A stretch of DNA of 64,000 nucleotides, taken from Rhodobacterales bacterium (lineage in GTDB: Bacteria > Pseudomonadota > Alphaproteobacteria > Rhodobacterales > Rhodobacteraceae). The stretch spans positions 1-64,000 of the forward strand of contig PDRW01000023.1 in the NCBI GenBank assembly GCA_002746935.1. Reading direction: 5' to 3'. This document shows, in pieces, positions 1 through 7,795 of this stretch. How positions within the stretch are numbered: position 1 is the stretch's first letter; every line of letters starts with the position of its first letter. Made by a program: the position numbers and the translations under genes. The notes beneath the pieces were generated by a model, which was not told the DNA's origin, did no database searches, and worked only from the letters and a program-made list of their open reading frames with translations.

Positions 1-1
1 C

Positions 2-199
2 TGTTGGAAGGTCGATTGGAGCTATTTTTCTGAAGAAGTCATCCGATCACTCATAGATGCTCTTTCGCGCACGATTTTTCTCGTACGATCCCGCCGCCCA
101 GAGGGTGATGGGTTTTATCCGGATCACCTGACGGTGAAGCCATACGACATGCCCGGGCAATTTGTGGTTCGTATGCGTGCAGATGAGTTTATGGAGTAA
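2..199 (+). CDS. C-terminal part of an unknown protein (gene begins before the window)
   Basis: The reading frame is open from the window edge to a TAA at 197-199 and encodes 65 residues with no internal stop. The piece is mixed hydrophobic/charged and ends in YDMPGQFVVRMRADEFME. I recognise no family. It is listed as coding because its last 59 nt recur, in the equivalent frame, at the end of the damaged gene at 515-897, so the two appear to be paralogous C-termini. Local base composition is more AT-rich than the rest of the window, as in the two genes that follow, which suggests acquired DNA. The next gene starts 5 nt downstream, so the two are probably co-transcribed. Confidence 0.5.
   Translation, partial: CWKVDWSYFSEEVIRSLIDALSRTIFLVRSRRPEGDGFYPDHLTVKPYDMPGQFVVRMRADEFME
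141..199 (+). repeat. 3'-end repeat, copy 1 (partner at 839-897)
   Basis: This 59-nt stretch at the end of the first gene matches 839-897 at 44 of 59 positions by eye. The first 21 bases are identical, beginning CATACGACATGCCCGGG. Both copies end at a stop codon after ATGGAG. The translated ends are YDMPGQ(F/Y)V...(E/A)FME. It looks like a shared protein C-terminus rather than a mobile element. Confidence 0.7.
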
Positions 200-204
200 A
201 AATT

Positions 205-510
205 ATGGTTGATATTACAGGCCTCGCGATCTGGGCCAGCGTGTCTGACGAGGTGGACGCGAAAATCCGCGAACAGATTCGCAACGGCGTCTGGCCCCTG
301 CGTCTGAAGCCCGAGGATTGGACCAGCGGCGAGATCAACTGGCTGATCGACGTGATCGCGCCCGACCGCAAAACCACTGCCAGCGTGCTGGGAAATTTCA
401 AACAGGTGGTCAAAGGGGGCGACCTGCGCCTGCATCCGATCATCGGGCGTCTGGTAGACAAGGAGACGCTGGAGAAAATGGGCGCATCGGAAGACAAAGA
501 GAGAGGCTGA
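205..510 (+). CDS. Truncated HlyC-type toxin-activating lysine acyltransferase
   Basis: The protein has 101 residues. Residues 6-60 match the central and C-terminal part of HlyC-family acyltransferases, which attach fatty acids to lysines of RTX toxins: AIWASVSDEVDAKI, then EDWTSGEINWLIDVIAP (HlyC has EDWTSG...FIDWIAP). Asp49 aligns with the catalytic Asp92 of E. coli HlyC. Family members are about 150-170 residues, and the missing N-terminal third carries the catalytic His (His23 of HlyC). A stop lies in frame just upstream of the ATG, so the His segment is not encoded here. The protein is therefore either an inactive remnant or a divergent short form. It sits 5 nt after the previous gene and 4 nt before the next. 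No RTX toxin is visible in the window. Family assignment is confident; activity is doubtful. Confidence 0.75.
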   Translation: MVDITGLAIWASVSDEVDAKIREQIRNGVWPLRLKPEDWTSGEINWLIDVIAPDRKTTASVLGNFKQVVKGGDLRLHPIIGRLVDKETLEKMGASEDKERG

Positions 511-514
511 AGCA

Positions 515-897
515 ATGCGTGACCTCACTGCCGCGCTTGAACATGTCACGGACCCGGTAACGGGGTCCGAGCTGAATTATCATGGTTGCGACACCAGCAA
601 GGAAGGTGGGGTCGTCTACCGCTTCCTGTTTCGATCGGGACCGGATGGGCCTGTTCACACATTCCGGCTGCTGCTGAGCGAATATACGTCGCTTGAAATA
701 GCTGACTATCGTGCGCGCCAAGGTTTACCTGATATTGAAAATGTATTTGAGCGTAGGGATTATCGCAGGGATTTTGCCGAAAAGTTTGGCCAGTTCTTTT
801 TTGTGAAAGAACTGGAACTGGCCGAAGAGACCCAGGCGCATACGACATGCCCGGGCAATATGTTTTTACGTGCCCGTCAGATGCGTTCATGGAGTGA
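515..897 (+). pseudogene. Unknown gene with an apparent frameshift near its 3' end
   Basis: From ATG 515 an open frame gives about 107 residues (start MRDLTAALEHVTDPVTG) up to about position 835. That frame then runs without stop into sequence antisense to algH. In the neighbouring frame, 838-897 encodes AYDMPGQYVF...DAFME and a TGA, matching the end of the gene at 2-199. The simplest reading is a frameshift (-1 or +2) at about 800-838 in a gene of roughly 128 residues. No family is recognised. It follows the HlyC-like gene by 4 nt. A sequencing error could give the same picture. Confidence 0.5.
839..897 (+). repeat. 3'-end repeat, copy 2 (partner at 141-199)
   Basis: Second copy of the 59-nt shared gene end, 44/59 identical to 141-199 with the first 21 bases unchanged. 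It lies in a different frame from the upstream part of its gene, which is the evidence for the frameshift. Confidence 0.7.
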
Positions 898-943
898 CAC
901 CTGGTTGATGATACCGACCGGGGGCCGCGGTAGGGGCCGGGTT

Positions 944-1531
944 TCAGGCGGTACCGCCGTCGGCCGACAGCAGCAGCGGGTCGATCCCCAGCGCTTCGAG
1001 TGCGCGCCGCCATTTCGTTTTGTCGTCCGGGTCGAAGACGATGGCCGCTTCGGCATCGACGATCAGCCAGGCGTTTTGCCGGAGTTCGCGTTCGAGCTGC
1101 CCCGCGCCCCAGCCGGAATAGCCGAGCGCCGTGAGGGTCTGGCCCGGTCCGGTGCCGCGGGCGATGTCTTCGAGGATGTCACGGGTGGCGGTCATCGAAA
1201 ACGCCTCGTCCACCTTAAGCGTCGCCGGATAGGCCTCCGCCCCGCCCGAATGCAGCACGAAGCCGCGCGCCCCCTCCACCGGCCCGCCGAAATGCACCGC
1301 CTGGTGGCGGCTGCCGGTGCCGGTGGCGATTTCGAGCTGGGTGAGAAGATCGTCAAGCTCGAGCTCCGGCAGGCGCTTGTTCACGATCAGCCCCATGGCG
1401 CCATTGGCGGAATGGGCGCAAAGAAACACCACGGAATGTTCAAACCGCGGGTCACCCATGCCGGGCATGGCGATGAGCAACTTGCCGCTGAGGTCTTGCG
1501 GGACGAAAGGGGGCGTTTCAGGAGTGGTCAT
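944..1531 (-). CDS. algH: YqgE/AlgH family protein
   Basis: Member of the YqgE/AlgH (DUF179) family, 195 residues, close to the usual 185-200. The family has been linked to alginate regulation in Pseudomonas but its biochemical role is unclear. Visible features are the N-terminal GKLLIAMPGMGDPRFEHSV followed by GAMGLIVNK, a central VHFGGPVEGARGFVLHS, and ALGYSGWGAGQLERELRQNAWL near the C-terminus, all typical of the family. No signal peptide is seen, so it should be cytoplasmic. The start is the ATG opening MTTPETPPF. It is divergent from the DsbD-like gene at 1640; the 108-bp gap should hold both promoters. Confidence 0.92.
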   Translation of the reverse strand: MTTPETPPFVPQDLSGKLLIAMPGMGDPRFEHSVVFLCAHSANGAMGLIVNKRLPELELDDLLTQLEIATGTGSRHQAVHFGGPVEGARGFVLHSGGAEAYPATLKVDEAFSMTATRDILEDIARGTGPGQTLTALGYSGWGAGQLERELRQNAWLIVDAEAAIVFDPDDKTKWRRALEALGIDPLLLSADGGTA

Positions 1532-1639
1532 GGACTGATGATGGGGGTGCGGCACGGCCGGCACAAGGGGGAACAATGCTTCGGCGCCATGCCGCAGATG
1601 TGATTTCCGCCCGCCGCTGCCGGGTTGTAGGGGAGGGGC

Positions 1640-2449
1640 ATGAAACATTTCGCTGTTGCCGCTTGTCTGTGCCTGCTGCTGGCCGTGCCTTCTACCGGTT
1701 TCGCCGAGTCCGGTCCTCATGCCGAGGTCAGCATCCTGCCCGGCTGGCGTCAGGCCGACGGCCACCACATGGCCGCGCTGAAGATCGACCTCGACTCCGG
1801 CTGGAAGACCTATTGGCGCGCGCCGGGCGAGGCGGGGATTCCGCCGCGCATCGACTGGGTCGGGTCGGAGAATCTTGCGGGGGTGTGGGCCCATTGGCCG
1901 GTGCCCGAGATCATCACCTCGAACGGTGTGACCACTCTTGGCTTTGCAGGTGAACTGGTGTTGCCCTTCGAGGTCAGGCCGGTGGACCGGGAAGCGGACA
2001 TTCCGTTGGAAGTGTGGCTGGCTTTCGGCATTTGCAAGGAGGTCTGCACGCCCCTGCATGTGGAGCTGTCAGCGGTGCTTCCTGCCGATTCCAAGGCACA
2101 AAACCCGCGCATTCTGGGCGCGCTTGCTGCCCGTCCGGATACGGCGGAGGAAGCGGCGGTTGCCGGGGCGGCCTGCGCGATTGAAGAGATCGCCGATGGG
2201 CTGCGCCTGACCGCGCGGCTCGACATGCCGCCGGTGGGGGCGGAGGAATTCGTGGCGGTCGAGGCAGAGGACCCGACAATCTGGATTTCCGAGGCGGTGG
2301 TGCGCCGGGAACAGAATGTTCTGATCGCCGAGGCCGACCTCGTGCCGCCGCAGGCGAAACCCTTCCCGCTCGACCCGCAGACTCTGCGTTTCACGGTGAT
2401 TGCCGGGGGGCGGGGCGTGGATATCCGGGGGTGCAGCGTGGCGCGCTGA
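1640..2449 (+). CDS. Periplasmic DsbD N-terminal-domain-like protein
   Basis: Exported protein of 269 residues. Residues 1-22 form a signal peptide (MKHFAVAACLCLLLAVPSTGFA). The rest resembles the periplasmic thiol-disulfide interchange domain of DsbD-type reductases: LDSGWKTYWRAPGEAGIPP, then FGICKEVCTP with a CxxxC pair (Cys132, Cys136). The membrane and thioredoxin domains of full DsbD are absent, so it would need a separate electron donor. A role in relaying electrons to periplasmic disulfides or in metal/copper stress is inferred from the family. Further cysteines lie near residues 180 and 265. A typical GGGGAGGGG ribosome-binding stretch precedes the ATG. It is followed by a convergent intergenic region carrying a palindromic element. 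Confidence 0.8.
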   Translation: MKHFAVAACLCLLLAVPSTGFAESGPHAEVSILPGWRQADGHHMAALKIDLDSGWKTYWRAPGEAGIPPRIDWVGSENLAGVWAHWPVPEIITSNGVTTLGFAGELVLPFEVRPVDREADIPLEVWLAFGICKEVCTPLHVELSAVLPADSKAQNPRILGALAARPDTAEEAAVAGAACAIEEIADGLRLTARLDMPPVGAEEFVAVEAEDPTIWISEAVVRREQNVLIAEADLVPPQAKPFPLDPQTLRFTVIAGGRGVDIRGCSVAR

Positions 2450-2534
2450 GGTGATCGGGTTTTCGGTGTCGCGGCTGCGCACCTGCCCGTCGGCAGACTG
2501 GCGGGGGAACCGTTTTCGGGTCCGTTATTCTGGT

Positions 2535-2568
2535 ATTCCATTAGTCCGGTATTCCGGAATAATGGAAT
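2535..2568. repeat. CCATTAGTCCGG palindromic element, copy 1 (imperfect)
   Basis: The core at 2538-2565 is CCATTAGTCCGG, a TATT spacer, then CCGGAATAATGG; flanking ATT/AAT extend the dyad. One arm position departs from symmetry. A degenerate further half-site (TTCTGGTATTCCATT) lies just upstream. It sits between two convergent genes (1640-2449 and 2738-3064) and is followed by TTGTTTTTTC about 30 bp on. It could act as a two-way terminator or belong to a REP-like family; the other copies are at 20754 and 41854. Confidence 0.85.
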
Positions 2569-2737
2569 TTGAATATGTCTGTAAATCTTGTTTTTTCAGA
2601 ACCTTACGAGGTTAACAAAAGGTTGGGGTGCCTGCTCGGTTCGGTGCGGCCCGCGTTTTTCGGCACGCCACCGCTCCGGCGCCGCCCCTCTGGCCATGCC
2701 GTTCCGCCCCCCTGCCAGAGCGGCCATACGCCCTTCG

Positions 2738-3064
2738 CTACCTGAGATTCTGCTGTTCGATGAACGCGCGCAATCCCTCGGCTTCCTTGCGCGCATCCCC
2801 CAGCCCGTCCATCGCGGCGTTCAGCTCGGCCTGAGACTGGGCCAGCTGGCTGGATATCTCCGCCTCGCGCTTCTGCAAATAGGTGATTGCCTGATCCCGC
2901 GTCTCTTCGGCCTCGCGCAGCGCCTGCGCCATGCGGTCGAGTTCGCTCATGTCGTTCATGGCCACCCTTGTGAACCGGTGGATCAGCCAGTGTGCGAACC
3001 ACCCCAGTACAAAGGCCACGAAGAGGACGATGGCGGTGACAATGATGAACTCTGTCCGGTTCAT
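2738..3064 (-). CDS. Small membrane-anchored coiled-coil protein
   Basis: A 108-residue protein with one N-terminal transmembrane helix (residues 6-28, IIVTAIVLFVAFVLGWFAHW) followed by a charged, mostly helical region rich in Glu, Ala, Gln and Arg (residues 38-108), which looks like a coiled coil: MAQALREAEETRDQAITYLQ, then repeated SQAELNAA-type heptads. I do not recognise a characterised family; similar proteins are common beside ompA-like genes in Rhodobacterales. The ATG is 4 nt downstream of the OmpA stop at 3069, so it is the second gene of that transcript. It may organise or tether the OmpA-like protein, but that is inference from position only. Confidence 0.8.
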   Translation of the reverse strand: MNRTEFIIVTAIVLFVAFVLGWFAHWLIHRFTRVAMNDMSELDRMAQALREAEETRDQAITYLQKREAEISSQLAQSQAELNAAMDGLGDARKEAEGLRAFIEQQNLR

Positions 3065-3068
3065 GGGA

Positions 3069-6002
3069 TCACTCCGTGCTGGGCAGATCGGGAATAATGG
3101 CGGGACGCGGACGTGGACGGATACCCCGAAGCTCCGGGTGTACGGCGATCGGCGGGCGTGGCTGCGGGCGAATTCGCGGCATGTCGGGATCGGCCCGGGG
3201 GGCGCCTGCCGGGCCCTCCGCCTGAGGTTCAACCGGCACCAGCGCCGGGTCTCCGGTCGGGGTCACGGGGGCTGTATCGCTCTCGGGTGCGGGGATGGCC
3301 GGGGTTTTTGCTGCGGCGCCGTCAGACGCGGCGGCTTCCGCTTCCGGCGTGGGGGCGACCTCCGGGATGGCCTGCGCCCGGGGCGCCGTGCCGGCTTGCG
3401 GCCCCGCCATGGGCGGGGGCGGGTTTCCGGGGATTGCCTGCGGCGAGGGCACGGGAAAGGGCAGATCTTCCGGCAGTGCCTGCGGCGAGGGCACGGGAAA
3501 GGGCAGATCTTCCGGCAGTGCCTGCGGCGAGGGTACGGGAAAGGGCAGGGTTTCCACGATTGTCACCGGCATGGTCTGCGGCGCGGGCGAGAACCCGGCG
3601 GTACCCTGGGCGGCCGGGGGGCTGCCCGCCCCTGCCGGGCCGGGGGCGGGTACCCAGACCGGTCCGGCTTGCGGTGCAGCTGCCGGTGCAACTGTTGTGC
3701 CGGGTCCGGCTTGCGGCGCGGTGTTGCCAGATGCGGCGTCCGGCGCGGCTGCGGTGGTCGCCCCGGTTTGCGGGGTCTGGCCGGGCGCTGGCACCCAGAG
3801 CGGTCCGGCCTGGGGGGGGGCTCCGGCGGTCTCGGGCGCGGCGGTCTCGGGTGTGGTGCTGGCGGGCGCCTTGGCTGCGGCGGGCGCTTCGGAAGCCTCC
3901 ACTGTCGGTCCGGGCCCGGGCGGGGCCGCCTCTCCCGGCTCCGTCGTGGCTTCCTGGCTGGCCTCCGGCTCAGCCGCGCCTTCAGCCGGTACGGGGGCCG
4001 CCTCCGGTGCCGCTTCGCCGCCGTCTTCGCCGCCGGTACCGCTTGCCTTTGTGCCTTCCGGTCGTGCCTGCACAAGCCCTTCCGGCCGCGGCCGCGGACG
4101 GATGCCCGAGATCTCGCCGGTGCCGCTGTCGGGATCGGAGCCGGTTTCGGAATGCGGGCGGGCTTCGCCGACCAGGCTGAATTCGATCCGCCGGTTGGCC
4201 TCGCGCCCGTCTTCGGTGTCGTTGTCGGCGATCGGATATTCCTCGCCATAGCCGAATGCCGTGAGGTTGGTGGTCAGCACCCGGCGGGCGAGCAGGGCCG
4301 ATACCACCGCCTCGGCCCGGCGCTGCGACAGCGCCTTGTTCATCTCCTCACGCCCCTGGCTGTCGGTATAGCCGCCGATCTCCATTGCCACATCGGGACA
4401 GCTTTTCACGATTTCGGCGATCCGGTCGACGGTCGCGAGCGAGCTGCGTTCGATTTCGGCGGAGCCGGGGGCAAAGGCGATCTTGTTCGCGGCGAGCACC
4501 GCGTTGATGTCGGCGGCGCATTCCTGCGGGGTGGGCATCGCGGCCACCGGGTCGAGCGCCTCGACATATCTGACGTCGACACGATAATCCTCGGCATTGC
4601 CAAGCTTCTCCGACAACAGCCGCGAGATCTTGGCGGAGGCTTCCTTGTCGCCGGTGGTACCGCTCACCTCGACCACATCGGGACGCACCACCACCTTGCC
4701 GACGACGAGATGGCCGAGCGCTTCCAGCCCGGCGAGGGTGCGCATCGTCCAGCTGTCGGGCAGGTTTTCGTCGAGCCTGAGCGGCGCGTAGACCTGGCTT
4801 GTGCCGAACCCCGCCCGCGCGAGGCTCTCGACCACGGTGCGGTCCTGAGCGCTGGCAACGCGGCCGCGCAACTGCACCGTACCGTTCTCGCCGAGCAGAA
4901 CGGTGAACACCGGCGGCCCGGCGGTCAGATCCTGGCCGGTTTCCGACACCGGCCGGACCCCGTGCAGCGAGAACACGGCCGGCAGGTCGGCTTCAAGCTC
5001 GCCGATCACCCGGTCGAACAATGCCTCATCGGTGTCTTCGGGAGCGATGAGGGTGATGTCGGCATCGGAAAAGGTGAGCGCGCCGCCGCCCAGATCGCTC
5101 ACCGCCGAGATGCCGCGGGCCACCGCTGCGGCCCAGTCGGGGCTGGGCACGCCAAGCCCGATCCGGCAATCAATGTTTCCCGTCACCCCGGCGGCGATCC
5201 CGGCGGCGCGGATCGCCCGGCGCCCGGCCTCGTCATGGGCGGTGCAGGCATCGAACCGCGTGCCCTGGGCGTCGGACAGAAAGCGCATGATGAAGGGCGA
5301 CACCACCTCATGCGGGCTGCGGATGTCGAGTTCGAGCTTGAGGCCGGCGGGTCTTTCGCGGCGGATCGCCTGTTCCCGCCTGGCCTTCTCGGCCGGCGAG
5401 GGGGCAATGCCCTCGATGGCGACGCGATCGGCGCTCATCGAGATCTTCGACTGCGGCAGGATACCGGCGGCGTAAAAGGCGAAGTCGAGCGCGGCGTTCC
5501 AGCCTTCGGGGGCGGGATGCGCCGAGGTCTCGAGGAAATCCGACACCGGCTGTCCGGGGTCGATCTCCTGCATCCGCTCACGCAGCGCCACGCGGTCGGT
5601 GGCGCCGGGGATCAGCCCGATGAAGGTGATGCCCGCCTGGTTGCGCAGCATCTCGATGGAGAAATGCGGCGGCACCAGCGGCACTGCATCTGGCAGCACC
5701 ATCTGGTCGATCACCCGCGCTCCGTCCACAACATGTCCGGCCTCGCTCAGCGCCGCGAAACGCGCGGCTTCGGAGGGGGCATTGCCTGAGAGAATGACCT
5801 GGAGCCCGTTGGTCTCGACCACGGCCCAGTCTTCCCCCGCGAGAAAAAGCGCGTGGCTGACGGCGGCAAGCGAACTGCGCTCGATGGCGACGAGCGCCCC
5901 CCAGGCGGCAACTACCGCCGCCACGGCGGCGACCGCCAGTGCGGTGAGAGACAGAAAGCCGTAAGCCGGCCTTGGACTGGGTGCGGGGATTTGCTCGGGC
6001 AT
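3069..6002 (-). CDS. OmpA-family protein with a very long proline-rich C-terminal tail
   Basis: A protein of 977 residues. Residues about 12-36 are a single membrane anchor (LTALAVAAVAAVVAAWGALVA). A long middle part carries BON-like modules (for example RVAIEGIAPSPAEKARREQA). At about residues 500-620 lies a peptidoglycan-binding OmpA domain: IAFAPGSAEIERSSL, EIGGYTDSQGREEMNKALSQRRAEAV, YGEEYPIADNDTEDGREANRRIEF. The last ~340 residues are Pro/Ala/Gly/Glu-rich with short repeats, including three copies of LPFPVPSPQALPED, the WVPAPG motif and several RPRPRP stretches. Typical OmpA-type anchors end shortly after the OmpA domain, so this tail is unusual; it may span the periplasm or bind other envelope proteins. 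The start is the ATG of MPEQIPAPSP. Confidence 0.85.
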   Translation of the reverse strand: MPEQIPAPSPRPAYGFLSLTALAVAAVAAVVAAWGALVAIERSSLAAVSHALFLAGEDWAVVETNGLQVILSGNAPSEAARFAALSEAGHVVDGARVIDQMVLPDAVPLVPPHFSIEMLRNQAGITFIGLIPGATDRVALRERMQEIDPGQPVSDFLETSAHPAPEGWNAALDFAFYAAGILPQSKISMSADRVAIEGIAPSPAEKARREQAIRRERPAGLKLELDIRSPHEVVSPFIMRFLSDAQGTRFDACTAHDEAGRRAIRAAGIAAGVTGNIDCRIGLGVPSPDWAAAVARGISAVSDLGGGALTFSDADITLIAPEDTDEALFDRVIGELEADLPAVFSLHGVRPVSETGQDLTAGPPVFTVLLGENGTVQLRGRVASAQDRTVVESLARAGFGTSQVYAPLRLDENLPDSWTMRTLAGLEALGHLVVGKVVVRPDVVEVSGTTGDKEASAKISRLLSEKLGNAEDYRVDVRYVEALDPVAAMPTPQECAADINAVLAANKIAFAPGSAEIERSSLATVDRIAEIVKSCPDVAMEIGGYTDSQGREEMNKALSQRRAEAVVSALLARRVLTTNLTAFGYGEEYPIADNDTEDGREANRRIEFSLVGEARPHSETGSDPDSGTGEISGIRPRPRPEGLVQARPEGTKASGTGGEDGGEAAPEAAPVPAEGAAEPEASQEATTEPGEAAPPGPGPTVEASEAPAAAKAPASTTPETAAPETAGAPPQAGPLWVPAPGQTPQTGATTAAAPDAASGNTAPQAGPGTTVAPAAAPQAGPVWVPAPGPAGAGSPPAAQGTAGFSPAPQTMPVTIVETLPFPVPSPQALPEDLPFPVPSPQALPEDLPFPVPSPQAIPGNPPPPMAGPQAGTAPRAQAIPEVAPTPEAEAAASDGAAAKTPAIPAPESDTAPVTPTGDPALVPVEPQAEGPAGAPRADPDMPRIRPQPRPPIAVHPELRGIRPRPRPAIIPDLPSTE
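3435..3560. repeat. Three tandem 42-bp units in the OmpA-like gene
   Basis: Period 42 bp, units at 3435, 3477 and 3519. The first two are nearly identical and the third diverges at its end. Read on the minus strand each encodes the 14-residue unit LPFPVPSPQALPED. The length is a multiple of three, so the reading frame is kept. Confidence 0.9.
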
Positions 6003-6065
6003 CGGGGCTTTCTTCCGGTTTGGGCCTGCATAGGGCCACATGAAAGGCGGCGCAATCGTGCAAGG

Positions 6066-7034
6066 CTACAGCAGGGCGGCGACGGCAAGAAACAGCACCG
6101 GAATCAGCCCGCCGTCGCGGTTGGCGCGGAACAGCATGAGGCAATTGTCCGGGTCTTCGGTGTCAAGCACCCGCAATTGCCACGACAGATGCCAGCCGAA
6201 GAACCACGGCCCCCCCAGCGCCACCACCAGCGCCAGCACCGAGGCCTGACCGGTGCAGGCCAGCACCACCGCGAGCGCCATCAGCAGCACGCTGAGAAAC
6301 ATGAACCCGCGCAGCCAGGCATGGGTATGGGTGCCAAACAGCCGGGCGGTCGATTTCACCCCGATCAGCGCGTCGTCTTCCTTGTCCTGATGGGCATAGA
6401 TCGTGTCGTAGAACAGGGTCCAGGCGATGCCGGACAGGTAAAGCGCCAGCGCCGGCCAGCCGAGCCGGCCGGTATGCGCGGTGTAGGCGAGCAGCGCCCC
6501 CCAGTTGAAGGCGATGCCGAGAAACACCTGCGGCCACCAGGTGTAGCGTTTGGCAAAGGGGTAGATCGCCACCGGCACCAGCGAGGCGATGCCGAGCAGC
6601 ACCGCGTTCTGGTGGAAGCTCAAAAGGATCGCGAAGGCGATCAGCGATTGCAGCACCAGCCAGCCGAAGGCCTGCCGGGCGCTGACCTGACCCGAGGGGA
6701 TCGGACGGCTGCGGGTGCGGGCGACGGCGGCGTCGAACTCGCGGTCGGTGATGTCGTTCCATGTGCAGCCGGCGCCGCGCATCAGCCAGGCCCCAAGGGC
6801 GCAGCCGAGCGCGATCCAGGCGTCGCGCCAGCCGAGGAGCCCGTCTTCGCCAATGCCGAGCAGAAGCCCCCACCAGCAGGGGATCAGCAACAGCCAGCTG
6901 CCGATCGGCCGGTCGGCCCGCGACAGCCGCAGATAGGGCCGCGACCAGGCCGGGGCGTGGCGGTCGACCCAGTTGCCGCGCACGGCGTCGGAAACCTGAC
7001 CCGCCGCCTCTGGCCTATCCCTGTCTGCCGCCAT
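6066..7034 (-). CDS. ubiA: 4-hydroxybenzoate polyprenyltransferase
   Basis: Integral membrane prenyltransferase of ubiquinone synthesis, which joins the polyprenyl chain to 4-hydroxybenzoate. It has 322 residues with about eight hydrophobic segments. The first Asp-rich motif is clear at WNDITDREFDAAVARTRSRPIPSG (NDxxDxxxD, then TxxRPxxSG), and the second is DTIYAHQDKEDD. YLRLSRADRPIGSWLLLIPCWWG near the N-terminus matches UbiA well. The gene is divergent from rsmE with only 11 bp between the start codons, so the two promoters must overlap or lie inside the opposite coding region. The ubiquinone product feeds the oxidases encoded further along. Confidence 0.95.
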   Translation of the reverse strand: MAADRDRPEAAGQVSDAVRGNWVDRHAPAWSRPYLRLSRADRPIGSWLLLIPCWWGLLLGIGEDGLLGWRDAWIALGCALGAWLMRGAGCTWNDITDREFDAAVARTRSRPIPSGQVSARQAFGWLVLQSLIAFAILLSFHQNAVLLGIASLVPVAIYPFAKRYTWWPQVFLGIAFNWGALLAYTAHTGRLGWPALALYLSGIAWTLFYDTIYAHQDKEDDALIGVKSTARLFGTHTHAWLRGFMFLSVLLMALAVVLACTGQASVLALVVALGGPWFFGWHLSWQLRVLDTEDPDNCLMLFRANRDGGLIPVLFLAVAALL

Positions 7035-7045
7035 ATCCTGCCCCC

Positions 7046-7795
7046 ATGCTGGCCCGCGAGAAAATCCGCCTCTATGTAGACACCCCCTTGGGGGCGGGTA
7101 AAGCCGTCGTACTGACGCGCCCGCAGGCGCATTACCTTTTCGCGGTGATGCGGCTTCAGGCGGGGGCGCGGGTGGCGCTGTTCAACGGGGTGGATGGCGA
7201 ATGGTCGGCCGAAGTGGTGGCGGCGGGCAAACGCGCGGGCGAGCTTCGCTGTCTCGGCCAGAGCGCGGCCCAGCTCGACCCGCCCGATCTCTGGCTGGTC
7301 TTCGCCCCGATCAGGAAGGCGCGCACCGATTTCATCGTTGAAAAGGCGGCCGAGATGGGTGCGGCGCGGATCCTGCCGGTGCTGACCGAATTTACCAATG
7401 CCGAGCGGGTGAAGCTCGAACGCTTGCAGGCCCATGCGGTCGAGGCGGCGGAACAATGCGGCGGCACCTTCGTGCCGCCTGTCGTGGCGCCGCAGAAGCT
7501 CGGGGCCTTGCTGGATGGCTGGCCGGCGGAGCGGCGGATCCTGTTCGCCGATGAGGCGCTGGCGGAAGGTGCGCCGCAGGGCGTGCGGCAGGGTTTCACG
7601 CCGGGAGAGGCGGGCCGCGGCGGCCCCTGGGCGATTCTGATCGGCCCCGAGGGCGGGTTTTCGCCGCGTGAACGGGCGCGGCTCCGGGCGATGGAGGTGG
7701 CCCATCCGGTCCGCCTCGGGCCCCGCATCCTGCGCGCCGACACCGCCGCCGTCGCCGCGCTGACGCTGTGGCAACTGGCCATGGGAGACTGGTGA
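7046..7795 (+). CDS. rsmE: 16S rRNA (uracil-1498-N3)-methyltransferase
   Basis: SPOUT-class methyltransferase that modifies U1498 of 16S rRNA. It has 249 residues, the normal size. The N-terminal PUA-like part holds HYLFAVMRLQAGARVALFNG. The C-terminal knot has FAPIRKARTDFIVEKAAEMGA, ERWKxx-like LERLQAHAVEAAEQ, and the SAM-binding IGPEGGFSPRERARL followed by RLGPRILRADTAAVAAL. The start is the ATG of MLAREKIRLY. Its TGA overlaps the next ATG (TGATG), so translation of the GNAT gene is probably coupled. In many alphaproteobacteria rsmE lies just upstream of gshA, as in this cluster. Confidence 0.95.
   Translation: MLAREKIRLYVDTPLGAGKAVVLTRPQAHYLFAVMRLQAGARVALFNGVDGEWSAEVVAAGKRAGELRCLGQSAAQLDPPDLWLVFAPIRKARTDFIVEKAAEMGAARILPVLTEFTNAERVKLERLQAHAVEAAEQCGGTFVPPVVAPQKLGALLDGWPAERRILFADEALAEGAPQGVRQGFTPGEAGRGGPWAILIGPEGGFSPRERARLRAMEVAHPVRLGPRILRADTAAVAALTLWQLAMGDW

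Noticed and set aside
549-569. Hairpin CGGACCC..GGGTCCG as a terminator
   Set aside because: It lies inside the damaged gene at 515-897, close to its start, and has no T-run.
2931-5789. Very long open frame (about 950 codons) on the + strand opposite the OmpA-like gene
   Set aside because: It is an artefact of GC-rich codons on the other strand; its protein is Arg/Gly-rich low complexity without family motifs, while the minus strand encodes a clear OmpA domain.
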